This document shows, piece after piece, positions 13,701 to 26,343 of a DNA stretch of 64,000 nt (within the stretch, counting starts at the first letter, position 1; every line of letters starts with the position of its first letter). Where the stretch lies: contig OU744727.1 of NCBI GenBank assembly GCA_916613615.1, positions 16,686,093-16,750,092 on the forward strand, read 5' to 3'. The stretch comes from Steromphala cineraria. Lineage: Eukaryota; Mollusca; Gastropoda; Trochida; Trochidae. The notes beneath the pieces were generated by a model. That model was not told the origin of the DNA. It made no database searches and saw only the letters and a program-made list of their open reading frames with translations. The translations under genes and the position numbers were made by a program.

Positions 13701-14802
13701 GTTGCTTGTAGGTGTTACCAATATGGAAACAGTTAAGTGAGAAAACACCACAAGGATCCCTAGATTGAAATAAATTATTTAAATTATTGTTTCTGTATTT
13801 GTAAAGGTAAAGCTCTTGTTAGTAACATATTCATGTCAGTATTATATTCTTGTATATATCTTTTACTGTTATATACTTTTCACCAAATAACGATAATTGT
13901 TCTATTTCTATTGATACTTGATATGCGTAACTCCTTAAAGAGAAAAATAAATCGACAATTAGAACTATTAACAAGGTAATAGATAATGCAAAGTGACAGC
14001 TCGGTTTTGAGACACGTTCTTATGCAAATATTCTTGTTTGTTCGGTTCTTCACATTGGCATCTGTTTCAGGATCAAGGGTATCATGTCTACTATGTAATG
14101 TAATGTGAGCTAAACCATTATCATGGACTGCAAAACGACCTCTAAGGATATAAATCATGATTCTAACAAAATGTTTATCTTTAGAGATCAAAGATTGAAA
14201 AACGTCTGGTTTGAATTATAAAACAGGATTTATTTACTATGCATTCGTCTTGGTATAATAGTATCGATTGACTGTATTGTATTGAATGTTAGGATTCGTT
14301 GTAACCAGTTTGTATATAAATTGCATATACTAGATAGCCTAAATATGATTAAATTAATAAAGTGAGAGAATAGTAAGGTAAATGACAGTATAAACAATTC
14401 TATTAATTATAATTAAGATGGTTTTGGTAGGAGGACACCTCTATATCAACTTCCATGATGAATAATCACTTGATAAACATGTAAACTCGATGATGCACTC
14501 GAGAGATTTGAGGAAATTGCATATATCAGCAAGGATTCCCTATGAATATAAACATTTCATATTCTTGTTCTAGTTTTCTTAATAGTTTGTCTTTACTCTT
14601 AACATAGAGATGTATGATATAGTGGGTTAGAAAACAAAAATACTTATATATGATTCCATGGCTACGATCAGTATTGATTGTGTGACAATGGTTGATTGTT
14701 GTGAGCTCATAAACAGACTGAGTGCTTGTTGTGAATTATTCATACCCTTGAAACTTTATACAATAGAAAGATTTAGTAACGGTATTATCCACACGAAGTA
14801 TT
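10762..14802. other. AT-rich DNA without a recognisable gene
   Basis: No frame with domain similarity or credible splice pairs. It contains the 12184-12733 foldback and a short direct repeat (TTGTTAGTAACATATTCATG near 13577 and 13815). Otherwise nothing noteworthy is seen. Confidence 0.5.
12184..12733. mobile_element. Foldback/MITE-like element with ~60-bp arms
   Basis: GCGTACCTTAAGTTTGTT at 12187 recurs in reverse complement at about 12710-12730. A second arm block AGTGCAAATATCATGTAATT (near 12222) recurs inverted near 12680. The ~430-bp centre has no long frame. Probably a non-autonomous DNA element; target duplication was not resolved. Confidence 0.55.
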
Positions 14803-14898
14803 GACAGGAGTCGATGTAGTGGCAGGAGTCGATGTAGTGACAGGAGTCGATGTAGTGGCAGGAGTCGATGTAGTGACAGGAGTCGATGTAGTGGCAGG
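14803..14898 (+). repeat. 18-bp minisatellite
   Basis: Five tandem units of GGAGTCGATGTAGTGRCA. The period is a multiple of three, so it keeps a small frame of GVDVV repeats open. No splice context or start supports a gene. Confidence 0.85.
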
Positions 14899-15070
14899 TC
14901 GTTTAGTTTTGTTGAGTGCAGGGAAAAGATTTAATCATTTTGATTTAAGAAGTCGCCATATGATGCGCTCTTACAGATGTTATACAAAGGCTTGTTAATG
15001 CCAATAAGGTCCAAATGTTATGCAAAAATAGAAAATGGTATATGTTAAATATTATTGATCGTTTTCAGTT

Positions 15071-15547
15071 TTGTGCATAAGAATACAAGAAAAATAACAT
15101 AATGATCATTATAATCCACGACAATATACATAATAAACATGAGAATATAAGAAAATTAACATGATAAAAATAAAAATGCAAGAAAATAAACATTATGAAC
15201 AAAAGAATACAAGAAAATAAACATTATGAACATAAGAATACAAGAAAATAAACATCATAAACATAAGAATACTAGAAATAAACATTATAAACATAAGAAT
15301 CCACGAAAATGAACATCATAAACATAAGAATACTAGAAAATAAACATTATGAACAGAAGAATACTAGAAAATAAACATTATGAACATAAGAATACACGAA
15401 AATATACATCATAAACATAAGAATACTAGAAAATAAACGTTATGAACATAGGAATACTAGAAAATAAACATAATAAACATAAGAATACAATAAAATCAAC
15501 ATTATGAACAAAGGAACCAAAGAAAATAAACATAATGAACACAATAA
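15071..15547 (+). repeat. ~31-bp AT-rich minisatellite
   Basis: About 15 imperfect units of the form CATAAGAATACAAGAAAATA followed by AACATTATGAA. Purine-rich on the plus strand, no coding potential. Confidence 0.85.
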
Positions 15548-16835
15548 TTAAAAAAACTACGATTTACTGAAATACACTTCTTCCCCTTCTTCCCTTTGAT
15601 GTTACGGAGATGAACTATGAATAACATGTAAATATTTGTTTTTTTGCATTCTATGAATTTAGTTTACAAAATATTGATTTGGATTGAATAAAGCACTGTA
15701 TGAACAAGTATATTATTACAGGGCTTAGTAAATATTTACTATCTATAAACTAATATTGAATAAAACTAGGTTTTTATTTTATTTTAAGTGAATCTTGCCA
15801 TCTAACACGATTAAACTATCAATGGCAATAAGAAAGCTTTTTCCTTCCCAAAGGTATGAAAGGGATTAAGATAATAACATTTACATTTTCCAATGGAAGG
15901 GAACAATACCTATTCTGTTTGCATCATGCACAAGTAATCGTATGTTGATGTGGAAAAGAAGCGTCAATATTTAGATCCCATACAACAATGACTAAAGCAA
16001 ATATAACATCCTGGCCTGGGAGCAGAAAATAGAATAAACGATCGAGATCTATAGAATAAACTACATTCTATTATTTGATTTACAGTCGCATTAAACTCTC
16101 TTTCTTAGTGCCAATAGCATATTTGGATCACGTTTGATGCAGCTACAATACCTCGACTTACCTCGACTTTTTCTGTTAGTAAAATAATCATTTTTGAACT
16201 TAGCATGCGAATGTAAGTCTTGCAAGTTTTAGAACTTGAAACAGTCATATTTGTCACATTTAAAAAAAACTACATTTAATAATAAAATGTTTCACATCGA
16301 CTAACCGAATTAAAAATTACAGATACTTCTGATTCAAGAACATGATCTTAAAAACATGAGTAATTCTAAGTTATTAAATATTTTATGAATGTAACTTCAA
16401 CGAGCTGCACAAAAAGCTACGGTAGGCTGTGAGATATGGAATCTGTTTTGTTCCATTCTGAAGTGAAATCATAACGCGTTAGATACTCATTTCCATCTAT
16501 GAAAGGAATCCTCAATAAACCTGATGTCAATTACTCTTCATGTAGGCAATGCTATCACGTCTTAGTTCGTAGCTTCCAAATCACCTCTAACCTTTGTGAA
16601 ATTTGTACTCTCGTATCATTCTCAATAATGTTAATCCGCCTATACACATGACTTTGTGTTATGCCATGGTACCAACCGAGGATAAGGATCTCATCAGCCT
16701 ATTATGATTTTTTTTTATCACGTATCAAGGTCATATTCAATTTATTTATGAACATGATTTAAGACAGGTTAAACCAGCTTTCTGTTTGTCTGTCTACATC
16801 TCCTGTATGAAACTACTGAGCTACACAGTCATAGA
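15548..16835. other. No gene recognised; likely upstream region or intron of the channel gene
   Basis: The channel gene must have at least one exon upstream of 17480 carrying its start codon and signal peptide. No convincing exon (ATG, hydrophobic stretch, GT donor in the right phase) was found here, so it is probably further upstream or outside the window. Confidence 0.4.
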
Positions 16836-17479
16836 TACTTCAGGAATGTGGGGAATCTATCGTTTAAGAAATGGACAATATGGGGCAGAGGATATTGATA
16901 CTTAAGGAATGTGACTTCTACTGTTTCAGAATAGGCAAAAATGTACAGGACAAATAAGCAATACATTCATTAGATATTTAAGGAATGTGATACCTACTGT
17001 TTCAGAATGGGCCAAAATGAGACAGAGGACAAATAAGCAATACATTAAGAAGATACTTAAGAAATGTGACTTCTTCTGTTTCAGAATTGGCAAAAATGAG
17101 ACAGAGAACATATAAGCAATATATTCAGTAGATACTTAAGGAATGTGACTTATTCTGTTTCAGAATGGGCCAAAAAGAGACAGAGGACAAATAAGCAATA
17201 CATTCAGTAGATACTTCAGGAATGTGACTTGTTCTGTTTCAGAATTGGCCAGAATGAGACAGAGAACAAATAAGCAATACATTCAGTAGATACCTAAGAA
17301 ATGTGACTTCTTCTGTTTCAGAATGGGCCAAAATGAGACAGATGACAAATAAGCAATACATTCAGTAGATACATAAGGAAAGTGACTTCTACTGTTTCAG
17401 AATGGGCCAGAATCAGATAGATGACAAATAAGCAATACATTAAGTAGATACTTAAAGAATGTGACTTGTTCTGTTTCAG
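16836..17479 (+). repeat. Tandem array of decoy 3' splice junctions, 79-bp unit
   Basis: Seven tandem units each carry TTCTGTTTCAG plus about 24 nt copied from the start of the channel exon at 17480. Decoy exon-like starts are at 16930, 17006, 17085, 17164, 17243, 17322 and 17401; spacing is 76 then 79 bp, and the last unit abuts the real junction. An older, decayed unit near 16836-16895 has lost the AG (GTTTAAG). In the frame of the real exon the decoys read about eight codons (M-G-Q-N-E-T-E-D-K type) and then hit TAA. The exon-derived part is thus followed by about 55 nt of intron sequence in every unit. It is not a known mobile element and has no terminal repeats. Confidence 0.9.
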
Positions 17480-20400
17480 AATTGGCCAGAATGAGACGGA
17501 GGAAGCCGCCGTGAAGCTGAAGATAGGAAACCTTCTTGATAGTGGAGAGTATGACTCCTCACTGATGCCAAGTGGTACGTACATACACCGTGTGCATCAA
17601 AGTGCGTCATACAAAGAAAATACTTTCCATTATTACCGGTTTTATTAGACAAGTTAATGATTAAAAACAAAACAAATTAGATACAAAATCATTCACGAGT
17701 TTAATTAAAATAATATTTAATGGAAGGAAGTTTAGCATCCGTTTATTTGTTGCCCACATATATCAAATTTGCCGATTGTGGACAGAAACAAAGGTTCCAA
17801 CGAGTTGACTCCCACTGTGACGGCAGTGCAAACATTATGACGTTCAAAACTACATACAAAAGAAAGCAAAATAGTGATGGCCGCGCCGATCAGATGACCA
17901 CACTATGGAGTTGACCGCTGATGAGAGTACGACGTACTGTATGTAAATGTGAGAATTCTTCAGAAAATAACGGAGAGAAGAAGAGAGATGGTTTTTCACG
18001 TGGAGAAAAGTTGTTTATAAGAAGGAGTTAACATCAGACCGTTCGGGTTGGATCAATCTTCTTTATTACGATGAATTCATTTCGACCGTTATGTTGGTCT
18101 TGTCAAGTATATATAGATGTGAGTGTTTAGTTACTATGCCTGTTCCGATGCAAAGGAAATGCTCATGATACCACGATGATAATGACACTCATTACTAGAC
18201 ACGATCAACTCCTGGAAACACCTGACTCCACCAACTTATCAAAGGAAAATATGACATTCTCCATATGATAAACTGAGAACTGCTAATCACATGAGCACTA
18301 ATGCATCTGTATTGAAAAAAATCAATTGCTTTGCCATTAAACGTATGTTTTAGACGCTTAACTGATATTAACTTTTTCAGATGATGCTACAGTAGTGTAT
18401 ATTGACATTGCTCTTAACGCACTAGGACCTGTAAACGATAGAGATATGGTGAGTATCGACCCGTTGCTAGTAAAATATGCTTTCTTATCAATATCACAAG
18501 TATACATTTCACTTTGCACACTGCTGAAACATGACTTATAATAAAGTTCACTCCGTATTGACTCAATTTAGGCTTTGATGCATGTTTACCAATTCACAAG
18601 AATTGATTATTTTCTCATCAGCCTTTATCCACTTATGTAGTATTGTTAATTGTGAGCAATGACAAGAGTCATTCCAAGGAATCTTCTTTGATGTTACTTT
18701 ATTTATGTTAAAATTGAATATAAACATTCAAATTTTGATAGGCCTGCAAACAAAATCTATGATGCTGGTTACTTATGCTAGATGTACGTGTACATTCCTT
18801 TCCATTGATTGATTTGAAGACATTCACAAAAATGACAGTTACAACTAAACTAAAATCCAAAAGAAACGTCCACTTTGTTTTTTCACACACATCAAAAACC
18901 ACGAAAGATAATTAAAAAATGACAAAATGCAGTGGTTAAGGTAAAAAAATATCGTTTTGTTATATTTTTTGTTCTATCGAGAATCGAGAATCGAGAATCA
19001 AATATAAAGGGGACGTTTCTTTTGGATTTTAGTATATTGTAAAAATATCTTTTTTTATCGTAACTTATGGTACTTCAGCACGTTTCAGTCAAAATGAAGT
19101 CAGGAGGATACCATTAGCAACAATCGAGACAATTGAGATAAACGTTTAAAACCAATACAAGGAATCCAAAACATACATGTACGAACCAAGCCATTTTCAC
19201 AAATACTGAATGTTGATAGATGTTCCAAATGAACTTTTCAGGGATACGCACCTTATTCTACATAGTTCGGATAATCTCTATGAGTAATGGAATGGTTCAT
19301 TATTTTGAAAAAATAGTTTTGCATTCCTTTTATATCTCAAAAAGATTATTTAATTTGCAACAAACGTGCTATTATGTCATTAAAAGTTATCATTTCGTTA
19401 CAGCGTCTTTCATATATGTGAATAAATTGAGCCTCAAGTTCATAACTATTTGATACTGATGTTGATGTAATAATTTTCAACAGAAATTTGGTGCGAGTTT
19501 CTACCTACGACAAGAGTGGATGGACCCTCGACTACAGTTCTCCACCTACAACAGCAGCATCGTCCTCAGTTATAAGAAGTTAGACAAGTTATGGGTTCCT
19601 GATATATTTTTCCCACAATCAGAAACAGAAAATCGCCATGACGTTACTACGCCAAACGTACTCATACGCTTATTCCCTGACGGAAACGTTTTTTATAGTC
19701 AAAGGTAAGCTCGAACCTCGTGAGTCAGGGGCGTAGCAAGGTTAAAATCAAGTGTAAGCCCGCAGGTGGTTGGCCATCATGTGAGGGGGGCACTCAGAGT
19801 ATCCAGAGATTTGACGTAAACCGGGCTTTATCACCTCCAAATGCATGACTCACGATAGTGTGATCGCAAAACCTGAGCAATGGCGTCTTAAATTTGGTGA
19901 CATCAGAAAGCTACTTTCATGAATGGTTTATTTAACGACACTGCTCTGTTCAGTTTTGTCAATTGCTCATGTTAAGATAATGAGGAATGATTTTATAGGA
20001 TAGATAATGACTACAATCCATATCTTCTGATATCGAATATCTGAACAGTTCATTGATTAAAGGGACCATTCGAGCGGGGTATTTTTTGTGGAAACGAAGT
20101 TCAAGAGGACTTTCCTGTTTACAGTAATAAATGATTTTTACATGATAATTTCACACTTAATTTCAATTATGTTTGTAAGGTTAGCATTGCAGTTAAATAA
20201 TTTGCCAAAGAATAAAGTGTATCGCTCGAAAATTAAAAACATCGTGAAATGAAGCCAATCTTCGAAGCTACGATCGTGGAATGCATTATATATTACGACA
20301 AAATGTTGTTGTAACTGGTAACTTTTATTATGAATTATAAATTATTTGTGAATATACTCATCTTATATCAGTCAAGTAATTATTTCTTTATTTTATTAAT

Positions 20401-23400
20401 GAATAAGCATAATACAGCACATTTGTTTTCTCGGAATGCTAACGTTTCAAAATGGCGGACGAAACGCGGTCGAGTGGTGCCTTTAAGTTACTGCATATTC
20501 ATTATGTTAACAGCTCTTTGGCACTTTTTTCTTTTCTTTATGCAACGTTTCCACATCATAGTGAGTACATGTACAACAAACAGTATACGTTCAATCGTTA
20601 CATCTTATCAAACTCATATCCGACTTCCTGTACGTTTACGATATGACATAACAAAAGGACACGTGACTTTGCAGTGTTAAAAATCATAAAGCAAATGATT
20701 CACTTTCTTTCCTAAACTAGGAAACACGATTCAATGAAATATCTGTGTTTGCCCATGTTGGTGATTAGTTCGCGTACTATCGATGTTTTTCTTTTCTAAA
20801 CAATGACATATCGGCTGTCTGGTTGATTTTCATGAATGAATCATGCTTTCAGAGTGACCGTCCAGCTACATTGTGTGATGAATCTGCACAAGTTTCCAAT
20901 GGATGAACAAACCTGTGAAATAAGAATGGAAAGCTGTAAGTCTAATTCTCCATGGCTTTAATTCTCCTTAACGTAATCTTCATAGAATTATCCCCTTCCC
21001 TTTCAAGATTCGCTGTTTATATTCAATAGCATGTATGTCTCGTTTTCCATGGCCCATGGCTTCAATTCTCCTTAATGAAATAGTTATTATCATTAGCCTT
21101 TATTATTGTTCAGTTGCAGTGTTCTTTGATCTGACTTCAATGCGTCAAACATGAGCCAATATATCAATTATTCAAATCTTAAATCCGCAATCATAAATTG
21201 TAAAATGATTTGTAACATTTTCATCAATGACAATAATCAAGTTTTGATGTCAATATTTCGCAATTGTAAGTTTTTCAAATAAACAGTTAAATTTTTACCT
21301 ATGTATTTTTCAGATGCCTTTACAACTGAGGATATTTTAATGAAATGGTCAAAGGGGAGACAATCGCTAAACGTTTTACCAAACGCCAATATGCCGGACT
21401 TCGAATTGAAAGATGTTACAACACACGACTGTACAGCAAAATATGCCACAGGTAAATATTAAAGATGCACATTTCATAAATGGCTTTCACTCCAAGATTG
21501 TAGAGTTTTGCCGAAAAGAAATCTAGACTTGTCTGGTCTTTTAAAAGGTTGTAGTCGTAATATTCTTTATTACCCATATGGTTAAAAATAAGTATTGACA
21601 TATTTTCAAGATGAGCACATGTGCATATATCAGTTTTGCCTAGCAACGATTGTTGTGTCGCGACACCCCATATATTTACATCTGTGACGTCATAAAACCA
21701 TCGCTCGTGACGTCACTGTAGCCGGTCGTCGCAAGGGAAGCAGGCTATTTTCTGGATATTTTTAAGAGAATAAAATGGAATATAATATTGCAAATTTGTG
21801 TATAACCCTCGCCCTCGCTAGGGTTATACAAAAATTCCCACTCGTTTAGTAAAAGTCATATGACACTGTTCCTTAGGTAATACTCTCTATATCTTGTTCA
21901 ATTGAAATACAACATATGTCATTTTCGTCATTGTCATCGTCATCGTTATATAGTGCTGGTCATTATTAATGGTCACTACAATGCTATCACTATGTCGTCG
22001 TTTTCGTCAATATAAGCATCGCTATCGCCATCGCCATCGCCATCGCCATTGCCCTCACCATCACAATCATCCTAATCATCATTATCACTTAATCATCATT
22101 ATCCCACAACCATTACTAATACTGTATATATATTGTATATGCATTACTCATTACTCATTACACTTTAATGTCTATTTAAAGAAAAAAGAGATGAGATCGA
22201 GCGATGGATCGCAGTGCAGATAAGATTGATAAATCACAATGTCATACAAATACATTTGGAAGACAATTGATTTTAAAAAGTGTACTTCTTATACCATACA
22301 ACAAAACACTTAGAAAAGAATTGATTTAAAACGTGTACTTCTTATACCATACAACAAAACACTTAGACACGCCAATGATTTCTATTTATGCAAGAGTTTT
22401 TGCCGTAAAGAAAGCTACCGAAAGACACTCGACTTATTTTATGATGAAAGGTAAAATATCAAAATAGTAGCAATAGCATTGCATTGTTTATTCTCAGTTG
22501 ACTTTCATGTCGGTAACGTGTTATATCTTAGTAAACATCACATAACAACACTGACAAAATACAATAGACAACGTTGGACATTCCGCTGGTGACGTCATGT
22601 TTGTTAGGCGTCTTTATCTAGTTCACAATGTATAAAAAGAAGCTAAACAATACTTGTGAAACTATTAAGGTCGCTGGTGACGTCATCGCTTTGGTTTACG
22701 CTCTTTTAAGGGGCAGTAGCACGTTTTTAGGGGGAATATAACGTGATGTCAGGACAATGAAAATTAATGGTTCCAACTGAAAAACAATGTATTAAAACTT
22801 AATGGAGCAGTATTCATTAAAATATGTTACGTTTAGTTTAGCAATGCGATTCCCTTTTCGTACACAAAATGAATTAAAGGTGTTCACAAAAACATCTGTG
22901 AATCTTCATACTTTATCCTCTGACTATGGATGAATAATTTGTGTAATGAGATTTTTGATACTGTCAAAATATTACATTTAACATGAACTTAAAATTATCA
23001 ATGAGACATTTAATATTTGAAATTATCAAAAAACGTGCTACTGCCCCTTTAATCCAATATAATGAGTATAGGGAAGGTGTCACAAAATCATCATCTATAA
23101 TCTTTTACATTGATGACCGCTATCCAGCACATCATTGTTAAACTAGTAGTTTCATGAGACACGTTTGAATAACCCTCGAGAAAACAAACAAATGGGAAGT
23201 AAATTGAAAATAACCAATACATTATTTCTAACTTGTCCATATACTGATTTTTCTTTTGAATTAAGACAATTTAGCGACACGTTCTTTCAAAAGAAGTCAA
23301 CTTCAACACATTTTTTATTATACAATGATAGAAATATTTCTTTTAAAAGAACATTTATTTATTCCTTTGACATTCATAGGTAGTTTCCCCTGCCAATCTA

Positions 23401-26343
23401 ACAATGAAGAGACAAAAAGGTTTATACTTGACTCAGACCTACATTCCAAGCATGTTAAACATAATTCTCTAATATATTCTGTTGACATTATTTCAGGTAG
23501 TTTCCCCTGCCTTTTCGCCAAGCTGACAATGAAGAGGCAGATCGGCTTCTACTTGACCCAGACCTACATTCCAAGCATGTTAAACATAATTCTCTAATAT
23601 ATTCTGTTGACATTATTTCAGGTAGTTTCCCCTGCCTTTTCGCCAAGCTGACAATGAAGAGGCAGATAGGCTTCTACTTGACTCAGACCTACATTCCAAG
23701 CATGTTAAACATAATTCTCTAATATATTCTGTTGACATTATTTCAGGTAGTTTCCCCTGCCTTTTCGCCAAGCTGACAATGAAGAGGCAGATAGGCTTCT
23801 ACTTGACTCAGACCTACATTCCAAGCATGTTAAACATAATTCTCTAATATATTCTGTTGACATTATTTCAGGTAGTTTCCCCTGCCTTTTCGCCAAGCTG
23901 ACAATGAAGAGGCAGATAGGCATCTACTTGACTCAGACCTACATTCCAAGCATGTTAAACATAATTCTCTAATATATTCTGTTGACATTATTTCAGGTAG
24001 TTTCCCCTGCCTTTTCGCCAAGCTGACAATGAAGAGGCAGATCGGCTTCTACTTGACCCAGACCTACATTCCAAGCATGTAAAACATAATTCTCTAATAT
24101 ATTCTGTTGACATTATTTCAGGTAGTTTCCCCTGCCTTTTCGCCAAGCTGACAATGAAGAGGCAGATAGGCTTCTACTTGACTCAGACCTACATTCCAAG
24201 CATGTTAAACATAATTCTCTAATATATTCTGTTGACATTATTTCAGGTAGTTTCCCCTGCCTTTTCGCCAAGCTGACAATGAAGAGGCAGATAGGCTTCT
24301 ACTTGACTCAGACCTACATTCCAAGCATGTTAAACATAATTCTCTAATATATTCTGTTGACATTATTTCAGGTAGTTTCCCCTGCCTTTTCGCCAAGCTG
24401 ACAATGAAGAGGCAGATAGGCATCTACTTGACTCAGACCTACATTCCAAGCATGTTAAACATAATTCTCTAATATATTCTGTTGACATTATTTCAGGTAG
24501 TTTCCCCTGCCTTTTCGCCAAGCTGACAATGAAGAGGCAGATCGGCTTCTACTTGACCCAGACCTCATTCCAAGCATGTTAAACATAATTCGCTAATATA
24601 TTCTGTTGACATTATTTCAGGTAGTTTCCCCTGCCTTTTCGCCAAGCTGACAATGAAGAGGCAGATCGGCTTCTTCTTGACTCAGACCTACATTCCAAGC
24701 ATGTTAAACATAATTCTCTAATATATTCTGTTGACATTATTTCAGGTAGTTTCCCCTGCCTTTTCGCCAAGCCGACAATGAAGAGGCAGATCGGCTTCTA
24801 CTTGACCCAGACCTACATTCCAAGCATGTTTAACATAATTCTCTAATATATTCTGTTGACATTATTTCAGGTAGTTTCCCCAGCCTTTTCGCCAAGCTGA
24901 CAATGAAGAGGCAGATAGGCTTCTACTTGACTCAGACCTACATTCCAAGCATGTTAAACATAATTCTCTAATATATTCTGTTGACATTATTTCAGGTAGT
25001 TTCCCCTGCCTTTTCGCCAAGCTGACAATGAAGAGGCAGATAGTCTTCTACTTGACTCAGACCTACATCCCAAGCATGTTAAACATAGTTCTCTAATATA
25101 TTCTGTTGACATTATTTCAGGTAGTTTCCCCTGCCTTTTCGCCAAGCTGACAATGAAGAGGCAGATAGGCTTCTACTTGACTCAGACCTACATCCCAAGC
25201 ATCCTGATCGTCAGTCTCTCCTGGATCTCCTTCTGGATCGACCACCAGGCCATTCCAGCGAGGATATCTGTCGGTCTCCTCACTGTCCTCACCATTACAA
25301 CACAGAGCTCTGGAGCCATGACCCAACTTCCCAGGGTTCCCTACGTTAAGTCCATCGACGTCTGGATGTCTGCCTGTCTCATCTTCGTCTTTGCAGCGTA
25401 CATGGAGTATGCAATAGTAACCGTTCTTGCCCGCAGATACCGGAAGGTGACAATGAGCATGCGTGTCGATCCACCGCATCAAAATGGGGTAAGAATGGGG
25501 TATATAGATATTTCTTGAAGATGGCTGGAATGTTTAAGTTCTATCTTTTTCACCTGGTAACAAAGCGTGACACACCATAGAAAATATATGAATGTCAATA
25601 AAGAGACACATGCTATTTCTTGTAATGCATCAAATCTTCTTTCATAAGCAACCTGATAAAATTTAAAATAAGTTTTGTTTGTTGAAAACTCCATAAGAGT
25701 CCTAATTGCTTCACTGACGCATGTGTGTAATCATCAAAGTGATTTCATGTAATTTATCAAATAATATTTCATAAGTAGACTGTTAACATTTCAATTAAGT
25801 TTTGTCTGTTGAAAACACAAGAGGAATCCATTTAATTAAGGCACATATGTATTATTGGAAAAACCCATGTTCTTAAATTGATTCAACTATTTACAAAACA
25901 AAATACTACTCAATTATGTAACTTGGGTAAATTTCTTTTCAACGCCATGAGAATACGACATATGTAACTTATGTCTTTCAGATTAATATGTACATTCTCC
26001 TTTCATCACACGTTTGTGAATATTTGTAAACCTGAATATATCAAACCATCCGGTTACATTATTTTGTTTAATTATAATTCAATTTCACGGAATAAAAGAA
26101 ACGTATTCGTTTCAGAGTTCCACTTCATTATCAAGTGTTTTAAACAGCAGTTTCGGTGACGACAGATACAACACAGGCCATATTCCTGTTGAACCCCGGA
26201 GAAGAAGCAGGTCATTTTCTATCAAAATCGATGATAAAAAAGACCTTGGTGTCATGATAGACAAATTTTCCCGTTATGCATTTCCCATTGCTTTTGTTCT
26301 CTTCAATATGTTTTATTGGATATATTACACAGTTATTACATGA
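17480..26343 (+). CDS. Cys-loop ligand-gated chloride channel subunit (glycine-receptor/GluCl-like), 5' end missing
   Basis: Predicted exons: 17480-17574, 18381-18448, 19484-19704, 20853-20935, 21314-21451, 25121-25488 and 26116-26343; all junctions keep phase. The product is a pentameric plasma-membrane anion channel subunit. Visible in order: start of the ligand-binding domain (LLDSGEYDSSL), the FYLRQEWMDPRL block, LWVPDIFFPQ, and the disulfide loop with two Cys separated by 13 residues (C-VMNLHKFPMDEQT-C, exon 4). Then come YAFTTED and DCTAKYATG, TM1 (TQTYIPSILIVSLSW), PAR before TM2, TTQSSG, YVKSIDVWM in TM3, a short cytoplasmic loop rich in Arg/Ser, and TM4 with FSRYAFP...FNMFYWIYY just before the stop. 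PAR at the TM2 entrance is typical of anion-selective members. Ligand identity cannot be decided (glycine, glutamate, GABA or other). No start codon or signal peptide was found; the coding part seen is about 390 codons. No disabling mutation is seen in the exons. Two introns end in arrays of duplicated acceptors (see separate entries). Confidence 0.9.
18849..19033. mobile_element. Small MITE-like element in channel intron
   Basis: Inverted termini of about 23 bp: ACTAAAATCCAAAAGAAACG at the left and CGTTTCTTTTGGATTTTAGT at the right. Length is 185 bp with no coding capacity. It lies in the intron between exons 18381-18448 and 19484-19704. Confidence 0.6.
22706..23052 (-). mobile_element. TTAA-type MITE, complete copy
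   Basis: Starts TTAAGGGGCAGTAGCACGTT and ends ACGTGCTACTGCCCCTTTAA, about 347 bp. TTAA at both ends fits a TTAA target duplication as in piggyBac or Kolobok elements. Orientation is opposite to the copies at 32975, 37544 and 38262. It lies in the long intron just upstream of the decoy acceptor array. Confidence 0.85.
23380..25120 (+). repeat. Tandem array of decoy 3' splice junctions, ~125-bp unit (14 copies)
   Basis: Fourteen units precede the real transmembrane exon at 25121. Exon-like starts: 23380 (diverged; next start 117 bp on), 23497, 23622, 23747, 23872, 23997, 24122, 24247, 24372, 24497, 24621, 24746, 24871 and 24996. Each standard unit has about 45 nt of intron end (with TCTAATAT as a possible branch point, then ATTATTTCAG) and the first 80 nt of the exon, encoding G-S-F-P-C through YIPS. 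It then returns to intron sequence and reads M-L-N-I-I-L-stop in the exon frame. One unit stops earlier (ATGTAA, unit 23997) and one has a 1-nt deletion (24497). Units 23497-23996 and 23997-24496 repeat the same four-variant order, a 500-bp higher-order duplication. Confidence 0.93.

Noticed and set aside
21969..22223. 84-codon frame with an RHRHRHRH stretch
   Set aside because: Comes from a CATCGC/CATCAT simple repeat inside a channel intron.
23738..24423. Two identical 61-codon minus-strand frames exactly 500 bp apart
   Set aside because: They are antisense readings of the decoy junction array; their identity reflects the 500-bp higher-order duplication, not a gene pair.
23380..25120. Regular ~125-bp array considered as a CRISPR or satellite array
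   Set aside because: There are no variable spacers. Each unit is an intron end plus exon start of the channel gene, and the genome is eukaryotic.
25117..25482. 121-codon minus-strand frame over the transmembrane exon
   Set aside because: Shadow of the channel exon, which has clear TM1-TM3 motifs on the plus strand.
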